Of a DNA stretch of 64,000 nucleotides, positions 43,329-52,573 are shown piece after piece. A program made the position numbers and the translations under genes. Below the pieces are notes generated by a model. It had not been told where the DNA came from. It ran no database searches and was given only the letters and a program-made list of their open reading frames with translations. This stretch comes from G963665495 sp963677785 (GTDB taxonomy: Bacteria > Desulfobacterota > Desulfovibrionia > Desulfovibrionales > Desulfovibrionaceae): the NCBI GenBank assembly GCA_963677785.2, contig CAXXDH010000003.1, positions 620,001 through 684,000 on the forward strand, written 5' to 3'. Each line of letters opens with the position of its first letter. The stretch's first letter is position 1.

Positions 43329-44282
43329 ATGGCTACCGGCGATCAACTGCTCAAACTTATCGAATCCCACTACGCGGGCGACTACGCGGGCTTTGACCAA
43401 ATTGCCCGGCAGATTGCCGAGGAACTGGAAAAAGCGGGCAAGCGCGAATTCGCCCTGCGGCTGATGGAACGTATCGCGGCCAACAGCGAAGACCAGCGCG
43501 CGAACCAGGTGCATCTGGAAGGCGAACTGTCGCAGCTGCTGCTTTCCAGCCGCCCGTCCATCTGTTTTGCGGACATGGTGCTGCGCGAAGACGTGGCCAA
43601 TCGCTTCAAGCGCATCCTGCGCGAAAACCTGATGGCGGACCAGCTGCGCGCCCACGGGCTTTCGCCGCGACGTAAATTCCTGCTGCTCGGACCGCCCGGT
43701 ACGGGCAAGACCATGACCGCCTCGGCCCTGGCCGGCGAGCTCAAACTGCCCTTGTTCACCATCCGGCTGGAGGGCGTGCTGACCCGCTATCTGGGCGAGG
43801 CCTCGGGCAAACTGCGCCTGATCTTCCAGGGGCTAAACCGCTACCGCGGCGTGTATCTCTTTGACGAGTTCGACTCCATCGGCCAATCGCGTACGGCCAG
43901 TAACGACGTGGGCGAGATGCGCCGGACCCTGAACAGCTTTCTGCAGCTCATGGACGACGACAAATCCGAGAGCATCATCCTGGCGGCCACCAACCACCCG
44001 CAGCTTCTGGACTACGCGCTGCACCGGCGCTTCGACGACACCATCCACTACGCCCTGCCCAGCGTGGAGGAGCGGACATGGCTGCTCAAACACATTCTGA
44101 AAAACGAGAACACCCAGGACATGCTCTGGGACGAACTGCAGCAGCTCTCCGAAGGATTGAGCCACGCGGAAATCACCCTGGCCTGCCGGGACGCTAAAAA
44201 AGAAATGATCCTGGCCGGAAAAGACCATATCGACACCGACATGGTCCTGATCATGATCGGCGAACGCAAAACCCTGATGTGA
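43329..44282 (+). CDS. AAA+ family ATPase
   Basis: A 317-residue ATPase of the FtsH/SpoVK-like AAA class. Residues 1-75 are helical and lack a known domain. Then come Walker A GPPGTGKT, Walker B YLFDEFDSIG, sensor 1 AATNHPQLLD and the arginine finger in HRRFDDTIHY. Such ATPases are found beside subtilisin-type proteases or other effectors in some bacteria, but none is present here; neighbours are livF with a small ORF and a DMT transporter. A role in remodelling a substrate protein is a general inference. Copy B of the palindromic repeat follows it. Confidence 0.88.
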   Translation: MATGDQLLKLIESHYAGDYAGFDQIARQIAEELEKAGKREFALRLMERIAANSEDQRANQVHLEGELSQLLLSSRPSICFADMVLREDVANRFKRILRENLMADQLRAHGLSPRRKFLLLGPPGTGKTMTASALAGELKLPLFTIRLEGVLTRYLGEASGKLRLIFQGLNRYRGVYLFDEFDSIGQSRTASNDVGEMRRTLNSFLQLMDDDKSESIILAATNHPQLLDYALHRRFDDTIHYALPSVEERTWLLKHILKNENTQDMLWDELQQLSEGLSHAEITLACRDAKKEMILAGKDHIDTDMVLIMIGERKTLM

Positions 44283-44296
44283 TGGGAAAAGGATGG

Positions 44297-44363
44297 GCCT
44301 CCGGCGGCCTAAGACCCCTTTTGGAAAAGGGTTCTTAGGAATCTCCCAAAACTTTTGGCTGGA
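44297..44363 (+). repeat. Palindromic repeat, copy B (module 1 only)
   Basis: CTCCGGCGG, then the stem CTAAGA-C-CCCTTTT/AAAAGGG-T-TCTTAG around a GG loop, then TCCCAAAACTTTTGGCTGG. It follows the AAA+ gene and may act as its terminator. Compared with copy A the stem has changed on both sides, keeping the pairing. Confidence 0.8.
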
Positions 44364-44401
44364 CTTGCTGCAAACACGCCGCTGATACGCGCTTTTCTTT
44401 T

Positions 44402-45283
44402 ATGAAAAACCAACGCAAAGCTTACGCTTTTGGTCTGGGTACGGTGTTGTTGTGGTCCACCGTGGCCACGGCCTTCAAATATTCGCTCCGCTTCATGGAT
44501 CCCATCCAGCTGCTGTTCTACGCTTCCCTGGCTTCCACCCTGGTGCTGCTCGTGATTCTGCAGCTGCGCGGACGCTTGGGAGAATTGATACGCTTTACGC
44601 CGAGGCAGTGGCTGCAGTCCGTTCTGTTCGGGCTGATGAATCCCTTTCTGTATTATCTGGTGCTGTTCAAGGCCTACGACCTGCTGCCGGCCCAGGAGGC
44701 CCAGCCTCTGAACTATACGTGGGCCATCACCCTGGCGCTGCTGTCCATCCCGCTGCTCGGCCAGAAGATCCGTCCCGGCGAACTGCTGGCCGTACTGGTG
44801 AGCTACTCGGGCGTGCTGGTGATTTCCACCCACGGGGACCTGCTGGCCCTGCGTTTTTCCAGCCCCCTGGGGGTCGGCCTGGCCCTGGGCAGCACGGTAA
44901 TCTGGGCCCTGTACTGGATCTGCAATACGCGCGACGTTCGTGATCCCGTGGCCGGGCTGCTGGCCAATTTCATCTGCAGTCTGCCGCCCGGTCTGCTCGT
45001 CTGCCTGCTGTTTTCCGACCTGGCGGTTCCCTGGCGCGGACTGCTCGGCGCGTGCTACGTGGGCTGCTTCGAGATGGGGCTGACCTTCGTGCTCTGGCTC
45101 ACGGCCCTGCGGCTTTCGGAGAACACGGCCAAAGTCGGTAACCTGATCTTTATCTCGCCCTTCCTGTCCCTGGTGTTCATCCATTATTTTCTGGGCGAGG
45201 CCATCCTGCCGGCAACCTATGCGGGCCTGGGGCTGATCATACTCGGCCTGGCCCTGCAACAGCGGATGAAGCAACGCGCCTGA
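44402..45283 (+). CDS. EamA/DMT-superfamily transporter
   Basis: A 293-residue protein with ten hydrophobic helices arranged as two EamA domains (about 5-135 and 150-288). LYASLASTLVLLVIL and YLVLFKAYDLLPAQEAQPLNYTWAITLALLSIPLL mark the first, and LGVGLALGSTVIWALYWI the second. Drug/metabolite exporters of this family move amino acids or other small compounds; the substrate is not predictable. It is convergent with the DUF2867 gene. Confidence 0.9.
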   Translation: MKNQRKAYAFGLGTVLLWSTVATAFKYSLRFMDPIQLLFYASLASTLVLLVILQLRGRLGELIRFTPRQWLQSVLFGLMNPFLYYLVLFKAYDLLPAQEAQPLNYTWAITLALLSIPLLGQKIRPGELLAVLVSYSGVLVISTHGDLLALRFSSPLGVGLALGSTVIWALYWICNTRDVRDPVAGLLANFICSLPPGLLVCLLFSDLAVPWRGLLGACYVGCFEMGLTFVLWLTALRLSENTAKVGNLIFISPFLSLVFIHYFLGEAILPATYAGLGLIILGLALQQRMKQRA

Positions 45284-45302
45284 TCGTACGCCCGGCGCAT
45301 CC

Positions 45303-45806
45303 TCACCGTACGGCGCAGCGTCCCATGCAGCGGACAACAATATGATGAAAAGGCCGTATCACGTTGAAATAGATACGGCCGGTCCAGCGGCGGTACCTGG
45401 CCCCGGAGAGCAGATGAAATCGGCTCAGGCCGTTCTCCAAAGGCTCGCGTATGACGCCGACATAGCCGATGATCATCGCATCCTGCGCAGATGCCAGCCA
45501 GTACCGCTCTTCTTCAGCCGCCAGCACGTTAAAAATGGCGGCCTGCCCACCCGGTTCGAAGGGCACGTCTTGCGGATGCAGCTGCTCTTTTTCCGGAATG
45601 CCATCCTGCCGTACGCCCAGCAATCGGACGAATCCGGCCCGGACGTGGTATAAAAAACGCATCCACCCCGGCATGTAGGATAGCGCGGCCGCCAAAAATT
45701 CCCGCAGCGTTCCACGACTTTCAAAAACAACATCATGAAAATCATCGGCAGACTGCGCAACGTGCATCAGGGCCGGATACTGTGCCAGAATTTGATTCAG
45801 GTTCAT
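45303..45806 (-). CDS. DUF2867 family protein
   Basis: A 167-residue cytoplasmic protein. The features are ADDFHDVVFESRGTLREFLAA, MPGWMRFLYHVRAGFVRLLG and the end SGARYRRWTGRIYFNVIRPFHHIVVR, the DUF2867 pattern. This domain also occurs as a C-terminal extension of short-chain dehydrogenase-like proteins, but here it stands alone. Function is unknown. It is divergent from a TetR gene with an inverted-repeat candidate operator in the 100-bp gap, so the TetR protein may control it. Confidence 0.82.
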   Translation of the reverse strand: MNLNQILAQYPALMHVAQSADDFHDVVFESRGTLREFLAAALSYMPGWMRFLYHVRAGFVRLLGVRQDGIPEKEQLHPQDVPFEPGGQAAIFNVLAAEEERYWLASAQDAMIIGYVGVIREPLENGLSRFHLLSGARYRRWTGRIYFNVIRPFHHIVVRCMGRCAVR

Positions 45807-45835
45807 AAACTCCTCCTTTTGATTATGGTGGCTGC

Positions 45836-45894
45836 TTGACTTTTATATAAAATCTATACATAAAAAAGTCACTTATTTTTTATTTAATGTATAG
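45836..45894. promoter_or_regulatory. Candidate TetR operator and promoter in a divergent gap
   Basis: An AT-rich gap. TTGACT (45836-45841) and CATAAA (45859-45864), 17 nt apart, could be a promoter for the TetR gene. CTATACAT (45854-45861) and ATGTATAG (45887-45894) form 8-bp perfect inverted arms 25 nt apart and overlap the promoter. The spacing is long for one TetR site, so two half-occupied sites or a looping arrangement would be needed. Confidence 0.45.
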
Positions 45895-45910
45895 CATTTT
45901 CGAGATAGCC

Positions 45911-46651
45911 ATGAAAATCAGTTCACAGCAAAAAATCGAAACCCGCCGGGCCATTTTGCAGGCCGCGGTGGAAATCATCATCGAAAAAGGTTTCCGTGGA
46001 GCCAGCATGCGCGCCATTGCCCGGCTGGCAGAGGTGGGAGACGCCACCATCTATAATTATTTCCCGACCAAGGAGGCCCTGCTGTACGGTTACTACCAGG
46101 ATGCTCTTGAGCAAGCACGGGAAAGACTGGGGCGGGCAAAGGATCTCGAGCAGTTTGATTTGCGTGAAAAACTGCAACTGTTCTTGGAAACAGTGCTGGA
46201 GGGCTTTCTGTCGGACCGCGAATTTGTGGCAGAAACGTTTCCTTCGGTCTTTTTCCATCCCATCCCTGCCGGCAAAGAGGCCCGGACCATCCGTTCGCTG
46301 TTCATCGAAATCGTGGACGGCCAGATACAATCCGCCATCGACTCGGGAGACATCCCGGAGATGCTGCTCCGGGAGCTGGTCTGCCATTTTATCTGGGATT
46401 ATTACATCGCGGCTGTATTGTACTGGATCAAAGATGATTCCGATCATTTTTCCAACACCACCATTTTTATCGATAAAAGCCTGGATCTGGGCTACACCAT
46501 GCTCAAATCCGGCGTTTTGGACAAAGCCACGGGCCTGCTTTCGTTCCTGTTCAAATCCCATGTGCTGAGCAAGGTCGACCTGCTCATGGAGCAACGCGAG
46601 ACATTCAAGCGCTTCGGGAAGGAGTTCCTGAACCATGACGAACAGCGATAA
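45911..46651 (+). CDS. TetR-family regulator
   Basis: A 246-residue regulator. The helix-turn-helix spans residues 1-48 (TRRAILQAAVEIIIEKGFRGASMRAIARLAEVGDATIYNYFPTKEALL is split across it). The C-terminal ligand domain is long and helical. ATG 45911 is chosen with GAG upstream; ATG 45887 is possible and overlaps a candidate operator. It overlaps the following AarF-like kinase gene by 17 nt, so the two are co-translated. The regulator is a likely autorepressor and probably also controls the divergent DUF2867 gene. Confidence 0.88.
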   Translation: MKISSQQKIETRRAILQAAVEIIIEKGFRGASMRAIARLAEVGDATIYNYFPTKEALLYGYYQDALEQARERLGRAKDLEQFDLREKLQLFLETVLEGFLSDREFVAETFPSVFFHPIPAGKEARTIRSLFIEIVDGQIQSAIDSGDIPEMLLRELVCHFIWDYYIAAVLYWIKDDSDHFSNTTIFIDKSLDLGYTMLKSGVLDKATGLLSFLFKSHVLSKVDLLMEQRETFKRFGKEFLNHDEQR

Positions 46652-47945
46652 AACTCCCACCGGAAAAATTGCACGCAGCGTGGCAGGAGGAAAAACCGCG
46701 GCCCGGATGGGCGGACAGTTTCTCAAATACGCGCTGGAAAAACCTTTTCTGTCCGAAAGCAGCCGTTCCGACGCCAAACGTACGCTGGCCGCAAAGAGCG
46801 CTGCGACCTTGTTTGAAGGGCTTTGCCAGCTCAAAGGCACGGCTTTGAAAGTCGCCCAGCTGTTGAGCCTGGAACTGGATATCTTTCCCCAGGAGGTACG
46901 CGCGCAGCTCGAACGTTCGTACAACCAGGTCCCTCCGATCAACCGGGCGCTGGTCCGCAAACTGCTGCACAACGCGTACGGGAAAAGTCCAGAGGACCTG
47001 TTCGCCTGGTTTGATTCCCAGGCCTTCGCAGCCGCCAGTCTGGGGCAGGTGCACGAGGCGACCAGTCGCGACGGCAAGCGGCTGGCCCTGAAAATTCAGT
47101 ATCCGGGCATCCGTGAAACCATTCGCAGCGATATGGCCCTGATAAAAGGACTGCTGCGTCCCATGGGCGAATACCAACGAATGCTGCCGGCCATGGAAGA
47201 AATTGAAGCCAGACTGCTGGAAGAGACGGATTATCTGCGGGAAGCCGCCAATGCGGCCTTTTTTAGGGAACGCCTGCGACTGGAACGCATCCTGATTCCG
47301 GAAATCCATGACGACTGGTGCACGAATTCCATGCTCTGCCTTGGCCGATTGGCCGGAACTCCCCTGAATCTCTGGCTGGAGTCAGACCCCGGAACCGCAG
47401 ACAAAGACGCCACGGCGCAGACCCTGCAGGACCTCTTCACCACGAGTCTTTACGAACTGCGGACCATTCATGCGGATCCCAATCCGGGGAATTTTCTGAT
47501 TATGGACGATGGTTCGGTCGGTCTTGTTGATTTCGGCTGCGTCAAGCACTTTGATCCCGCCTTTGTCGACCTGGTCCGGCAGTTGCCCGCCACCCTCGCT
47601 GGGGGAAACAACGATGCCTGTTTCACGCTTTTCCGCCGTATCGGCACCATACCGGAACATATCGACGAATCTCTGGAAAAGCAGGTCCGGGAAGCGCTCG
47701 TACGCTATAGCAAGTGGTTTGGCAGACTCTACGCGGTGCCCTTCTTTGATTTTTCGCGGGAAAAGGGTTTCATCAAAGAGGGAAAAGCCATTTCAATGGA
47801 CATGAAGGAAATGTTCCGCCGGCTGCATATCAATCCGGATTTCATTTTTCTGGACAGGACGCGATACGGGCTGTTGCGGCTCTTTGAGCGCATGGAAGCC
47901 CGGGTTGCCTTCCGCAACGCGTACGAAGGAGAGATAGCTTCGTAA
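46635..47945 (+). CDS. AarF/UbiB/ABC1-family atypical kinase
   Basis: A 436-residue protein of the ABC1K family. The family KxGQ motif appears as LKGTALKVAQLLSLE, with Ala in place of the Gly. AAASLGQVHEA (FAAASLGQVHE) forms the Ala-rich loop, LALKIQYPG holds the Lys, and HADPNPGNFLIMDD with GLVDFGCVK gives the catalytic Asp and the DFG. These proteins act as ATPases supporting lipid or quinone metabolism in membranes. No quinone gene is adjacent. It overlaps the TetR gene by 17 nt. Confidence 0.9.
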   Translation: MTNSDKTPTGKIARSVAGGKTAARMGGQFLKYALEKPFLSESSRSDAKRTLAAKSAATLFEGLCQLKGTALKVAQLLSLELDIFPQEVRAQLERSYNQVPPINRALVRKLLHNAYGKSPEDLFAWFDSQAFAAASLGQVHEATSRDGKRLALKIQYPGIRETIRSDMALIKGLLRPMGEYQRMLPAMEEIEARLLEETDYLREAANAAFFRERLRLERILIPEIHDDWCTNSMLCLGRLAGTPLNLWLESDPGTADKDATAQTLQDLFTTSLYELRTIHADPNPGNFLIMDDGSVGLVDFGCVKHFDPAFVDLVRQLPATLAGGNNDACFTLFRRIGTIPEHIDESLEKQVREALVRYSKWFGRLYAVPFFDFSREKGFIKEGKAISMDMKEMFRRLHINPDFIFLDRTRYGLLRLFERMEARVAFRNAYEGEIAS

Positions 47946-47987
47946 TCCGCCTTATCTACCGCTACAGATTGCGGATGCTGCGTATGG

Positions 47988-50150
47988 TTAAACGAGTTCT
48001 TCTTTGCGGGTGGTGAAAAGCGCGATGTACTGTCCGGCCTCTTTTTCGGCCAGGGGCCTGGAGTACAGAAAGCCCTGAGCGTACTCGCAGGTGAGCGTAT
48101 GAAGCAGATCCTGTTGTTTTCTGGTCTCCACGCCTTCCGCCACCACGTCGAGCTTAAGGCTGTGGGCCAGGGAAATGATGCCTTTGACGATCTCCAGATT
48201 TTCAGGCGAGGTGGTCATCTGCTGCACAAAGGAAAGGTCGATTTTAAGCAGGTCCACGGGAAAGCGCTGCAGATAACTCATGGAGGAATAGCCCGTACCG
48301 AAATCATCGATCCCGAGAGTGACCCCCAGTCGTTTGAGCCGGTGCAGCTTTTCCGTAGCCGACTCGGCATGCTCCATGATGGTGGTTTCGGTAATCTCCA
48401 GGCGCAGGTGTTCCGGGGGCAGCTTGGTCTTCTGCAGAATACGCTTGATGTGTTCCACGAGATCGGACTGGGAAAACTGCTTGCCCGAGACATTGACGGA
48501 AATCATCAGATCGGAGCCCAGGGAAAAGGTCTCGTGCCAGAAGGCCATGGTCTTGCAGGCCTCTTCCAGAATCCAGAGCCCCATTTCCGTTATCAGGCCC
48601 GTATCTTCGGCCACGGGGATGAATTCGCCCGGCCGGATCAAGCCTTTTTGCGGGTGATTCCAGCGTACGAGGGCTTCGAAACCGACCAGCTGCAGATTTT
48701 CCAGCGCAAGAATGGGCTGGTAGACCAGATAAAATTCGCTGTTGCCCAGCGCATGGCGCAAATCATTTTCTATGGTCAGCAACCGTACCGCCTGGTCCAG
48801 CAACCGCGTGGTGAAGACCTTGAAACGGTTCCTGCCCAATTCTTTGGCCCTGTGCATGGCCAGATTGGCATTGCGCAGCAGGTCCTCCGGCTGCAGGGTC
48901 TGGGGCGGGCTGAGCACGATTCCGATACTGCCGGAAGTCTGAATTTCGATGCCGTCCACATCAAAAGCCGTGGTCAGTTCCTTGCGGATACGCTTGACTA
49001 CCTGAATGGCTTCGCGATGGGAAACCAGCTCTTCCACCAGGATGACGAATTCGTCCCCACCGTAGCGGCTGACCGTATCCAGGCTGCGGACGCAACGCAG
49101 CAACCGTTCGCCGATACGTACCAGGAGTTTGTCTCCGAATTTGTGCCCCAGGCTGTCGTTGATGACTTTGAAACGGTCCAGGTTGAGGAACAGCAGGGCA
49201 TAATTGTAATTTTGCCGTTGCCGCGAACGTTCCTGGGCCTGGGCGATGTGATCCAGACAGCGCGTTCGGTTGGCCAGCCCGGTCAGCGGATCGTGCAGGG
49301 CCTGATACTTGAGCTGAATCTCCAGCTGTTTCCGGCTGGTGATGTCGCTGATGGAACAGCGCGTTCCAAGGTATTCGCCGTTTTTGCCCCGGACCACGCG
49401 GCTGGCCTGGGTCAACCAGCGCATCAGCCCGTCCTTGCGGAAAAAACGGAAATCAATGGAACCTTTTTCGATCTGCGATTTGTCCGCCATGTATTGCAGC
49501 CAATGAGGCAAATCGTCCTTGTGGATCAACTTTTCAATGAACTTGGCGTCCTCCATGAATTTTTCAGGAGGATAGCCGGTGATGCGTTCGCTGGAAAGAC
49601 TGACGTAGAGCATCTCTTCATCAGGACCGAACCAGTTCTCCCAATGAAACGCATAGTCGGCAATGATGCGGTAACGTTCTTCGGATTGCAGCAAGGCTTC
49701 CTTGAACTTGTTCAGGCTGGAAATGCTGCGTTCCAGTTTGGTGTTGGCCTGCTTCAGCGCCTTTTTCTGATGATGCAGGTCGATGAAGACCTTGACCTTG
49801 CTCAGCAGTATTTCGTTTTCAACCGGTTTGATAAGGTAGTCGACAGCGCCGATTTCATAGCCTTTGAAAATGTTGCGCTGGTCTTTGCTGATGGCGGTAA
49901 TGAAAATGATGGGGATATGCTTGGTCTTGTCATTCTTTCGCAGCAGTTCGGCGGTTTCAAAACCGTCCATACCGGGCATCATGACATCAAGCAAAATAAG
50001 AGCGAAGTCGTGCTCTTCAGCGGCTTTCAACGCTTCAGTGCCGGATGTCGCTTCCACAACATGCAGCATTAAAGGTTTCAAAATGCCTTTGAGCAGAATC
50101 AGGTTGATGCGTTGATCATCAACAATGAGTATATCGATTTGTTTTTCCAT
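47988..50150 (-). CDS. Response regulator with PAS, GGDEF and EAL domains
   Basis: A 720-residue protein: receiver (1-125, Asp in LILLDVMMPGMDG), coiled linker, PAS/PAC (about 160-285), GGDEF (290-455; SRYGGDEFVIL, with inhibitory RSLD five residues before) and EAL (470-715; FEALVRWNHP, ITETTIMEHAES, DDFGTGYSSM, KIDLSFVQ and EGVET). All key residues of both cyclic-di-GMP domains are present, so it may be bifunctional with the balance set by phosphorylation. It is convergent with the AarF gene. No kinase is adjacent. Confidence 0.94.
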   Translation of the reverse strand: MEKQIDILIVDDQRINLILLKGILKPLMLHVVEATSGTEALKAAEEHDFALILLDVMMPGMDGFETAELLRKNDKTKHIPIIFITAISKDQRNIFKGYEIGAVDYLIKPVENEILLSKVKVFIDLHHQKKALKQANTKLERSISSLNKFKEALLQSEERYRIIADYAFHWENWFGPDEEMLYVSLSSERITGYPPEKFMEDAKFIEKLIHKDDLPHWLQYMADKSQIEKGSIDFRFFRKDGLMRWLTQASRVVRGKNGEYLGTRCSISDITSRKQLEIQLKYQALHDPLTGLANRTRCLDHIAQAQERSRQRQNYNYALLFLNLDRFKVINDSLGHKFGDKLLVRIGERLLRCVRSLDTVSRYGGDEFVILVEELVSHREAIQVVKRIRKELTTAFDVDGIEIQTSGSIGIVLSPPQTLQPEDLLRNANLAMHRAKELGRNRFKVFTTRLLDQAVRLLTIENDLRHALGNSEFYLVYQPILALENLQLVGFEALVRWNHPQKGLIRPGEFIPVAEDTGLITEMGLWILEEACKTMAFWHETFSLGSDLMISVNVSGKQFSQSDLVEHIKRILQKTKLPPEHLRLEITETTIMEHAESATEKLHRLKRLGVTLGIDDFGTGYSSMSYLQRFPVDLLKIDLSFVQQMTTSPENLEIVKGIISLAHSLKLDVVAEGVETRKQQDLLHTLTCEYAQGFLYSRPLAEKEAGQYIALFTTRKEELV

Positions 50151-50624
50151 TCACCACTGCCCAAGGGCGATACAGAAAATTCTATCCCCGCGGTTGTCAA
50201 TCCCCATGGCGGAGAATGCAAAAAGCATATGAAAAGAAGAAGTTCCACCCTGTATGTTATTAACTTACGCATGTTTGGGGTCATGTGTCAACAATTCTAA
50301 AATCTAGAAAAAAACTAGTAGCAGATAGATGTGAACACTGCAAAGCTGAACCAACAAACCATCGCCTCCAAAGCAATTACTTGCTGCTTGTTGCTGCAAA
50401 TTGCTTGGCCATTCTTTTTTTCAACTATTTACAAATAAAAAGCTTCTTGCTGTCTATGCTCTAAAAAAGTTTATCGTTAAATAAACTTGCCAGACCTTTC
50501 CCCTTACCGGAACAACTGGAGCCAGCGCATTTTCCTATTGAGAAACGATAGAAAAAGATCAAAAATATCCTATCAGCAGCCAAGCAGTGCCCCCCCTTTT
50601 GGCTGCCCTGCTCCGGCGTTATTT
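50151..50624. other. Intergenic region with candidate terminators
   Basis: About 470 bp, AT-rich, with no protein-like frame. A hairpin with arms CAATT/AATTG and CCAA/TTGG (50368-50408) is followed by ATTCTTTTTTT on the plus strand, resembling an orphan terminator. Near the ftsY end, GCAGCCAA/TTGGCTGC (50576-50606) could terminate ftsY on the minus strand, with TTTTT 10 nt beyond. An AGAAAAAAACTAG stretch lies near 50305-50320. Confidence 0.45.
50368..50422 (+). terminator. Terminator-like hairpin in the ftsY 3' gap
   Basis: CCAAAGCAATT and AATTGCTTGG surround a 20-nt loop, followed by CCATTCTTTTTTTC. No gene on the plus strand ends nearby, so it could belong to an unrecognised RNA or be fortuitous. 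Confidence 0.35.
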
Positions 50625-52292
50625 TCAGGAGGTCAGCAAGGCGGTCGCAAAATCTTTTCCATTGAACGGCCGCAGATCCTCCATTTTCTCACCTAGCCCC
50701 ACAAAGGTGATGGGCAAGCCGAATCGCATGGCCACGGCAACCACCACGCCGCCTTTGGCCGTACCGTCCAGTTTGGTCAAAATGATCTCATCCACACCCA
50801 CAGCCTCGGAGAACAGTTTTGTCTGGGACAAGGCATTTTGTCCGGTGGTGGCGTCCACAACCAGGATGGATCGGTTTGGAGCACCCGGATGCTTTTTGCC
50901 AAGCACTTTTTTGATCTTATGCAGTTCCTCCATCAGATTGATCTTGGTGTGCAGACGTCCGGCCGTATCCATCAGCAGCAGATCATACCCCCCCTCCAGG
51001 CATTTATCCATGGCCTCGTAGGCCACCGCAGCCGGATCGGCATCCTGGCCTTTGGCATAGAATCCGGCGCCCACGCGTTTGGCCCAGATGGAAAGCTGCT
51101 CCACCGCGGCCGCGCGGAAGGTGTCGCCCGCGGCAATGAGCACCTTGCGGCCCTGCATCTGCTCGCGATGGGCCAGCTTGGCAATGGTGGTGGTTTTGCC
51201 GACGCCGTTCACTCCGATGACCAGCACGACTTCGGGTGGATTGTAGGCCTTGATCCGCTTTTCTTCCTTGAAAATGTCCTCCAGTTCCTCGCGCAGCAGA
51301 TCCTTGAACTGCGCCGGATCCTCCACGCCATTTTTGCGGGCCCGTTCGCGCAGTTTCCCGGTCAGCTCAGTGGCGGCCTCAAAGCCCACGTCGGCCATGA
51401 TCAGAATTTCCTCCAGGTCGTCCCAAAACGCCTGGTCTATGGTGCTGTGCGCGGAAAGCAGTCCGTCGATCTGCTTGGTGATGGTTTCGCGGGTTTTGCT
51501 CAGCCCTTCGGAAAGTTTCAGGAACAAACGATTGCGTTCGTCCTCCTCATCTTCCAGGTCCAGGGCTAGGGCCAGGCGGTATTGCAGCTCGGAGCGGAAT
51601 TCCTCCACCCGGACGTAATCCATATCCTCCAGCCAGTCCGCGAACCGTTTGACAAAATCCTGAGACTCGCCCGCGGGCGCATCCAAGGCCTTGAACAAAA
51701 AGTCCAGACGTTCCCAGAGTTCCGGACCGGCTTCCTCCACTCCGGCGAGCACATGTTCCAGCCAGACAGAAAGTTTTGGCTCGGCAGCCCGCAGGGCCAG
51801 GGTGAGCTCCTGCTGCCACCCGGCTTCCACAACAGGAGCCGGTTCGGGAGCCTGAGGTGCTGCAGCCGGTTCTGCCACAGTCTGCGCCGGTTGTACCGGT
51901 ACGGGCCTGTCTGCGGCATCCGCCTTTTTCGCGGCAGGTGGAGCGGGCGTGGCAGCAGGTTTCGCTGCGGGCTCTGCGGCATGAGGAGCAGGCGTCTCAG
52001 CAGGTTTCACTACAGGTTCTGCTGCAGGCTCTGCGACCGGCTTTGCGGCGATTTCCTCTTTGTCCGGCACCAAGGCCACGGGCTCTGCTTCGGGCTCCGG
52101 AACAACTGCAGCGGGAACCTCGGGATCGAGCACAATTTCGGCTTGCGCCTCGGCATCAACCAGGGGAAGTTCCGCGCCGGCCGCGTCCTGTTCCGAAGCA
52201 AGTTGTCCGGCGGCGGATTGTTCCGCGGCCGCATCCTGATCCGTATCTTCAGTTTTCTTCCAGATTTTTGTGATCTTTGAAAAAAACCCCAT
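50625..52292 (-). CDS. ftsY: Signal recognition particle receptor FtsY
   Basis: A 555-residue GTPase that brings SRP-ribosome complexes to the translocon. Residues 1-205 are an acidic Ala/Glu/Pro-rich extension typical of FtsY A domains (repeated AEPAAEP-type units). The NG domain follows from about 250: G1 GVNGVGKTTTIAKLA, G3 DTAGRLHTKINLMEELHKIK and G4 TKLDGTAKGG. The start at 52292 is followed by FFSKITKIWKKTE, an amphipathic membrane-targeting helix as in other FtsYs. Length is on the long side for FtsY because of the acidic region. Confidence 0.96.
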   Translation of the reverse strand: MGFFSKITKIWKKTEDTDQDAAAEQSAAGQLASEQDAAGAELPLVDAEAQAEIVLDPEVPAAVVPEPEAEPVALVPDKEEIAAKPVAEPAAEPVVKPAETPAPHAAEPAAKPAATPAPPAAKKADAADRPVPVQPAQTVAEPAAAPQAPEPAPVVEAGWQQELTLALRAAEPKLSVWLEHVLAGVEEAGPELWERLDFLFKALDAPAGESQDFVKRFADWLEDMDYVRVEEFRSELQYRLALALDLEDEEDERNRLFLKLSEGLSKTRETITKQIDGLLSAHSTIDQAFWDDLEEILIMADVGFEAATELTGKLRERARKNGVEDPAQFKDLLREELEDIFKEEKRIKAYNPPEVVLVIGVNGVGKTTTIAKLAHREQMQGRKVLIAAGDTFRAAAVEQLSIWAKRVGAGFYAKGQDADPAAVAYEAMDKCLEGGYDLLLMDTAGRLHTKINLMEELHKIKKVLGKKHPGAPNRSILVVDATTGQNALSQTKLFSEAVGVDEIILTKLDGTAKGGVVVAVAMRFGLPITFVGLGEKMEDLRPFNGKDFATALLTS

Positions 52293-52573
52293 GTAAACAA
52301 CCTCTCTTTATTCAGCGGATAGTGTATTTGAATTGAGCCTTATTCTGAACAAGCCCGTATCGAACGTACGATGACATGGTATCGCGCAGGCAGGCTGCGC
52401 CCGCTCGCTGGTAACGGCATATGGTGAGAATTTTCCTGCGGCGAGCGTATCCAATGCCACGGATACTTGGCAAGGATACGGGGCTTAGTCAAGCAGGCGG
52501 ATACTGCAGCAACCCGAAACAACAATTCGCTACGGGCTACAGAATTGCAATGAGCGCTACGTAAATTTTCTGC

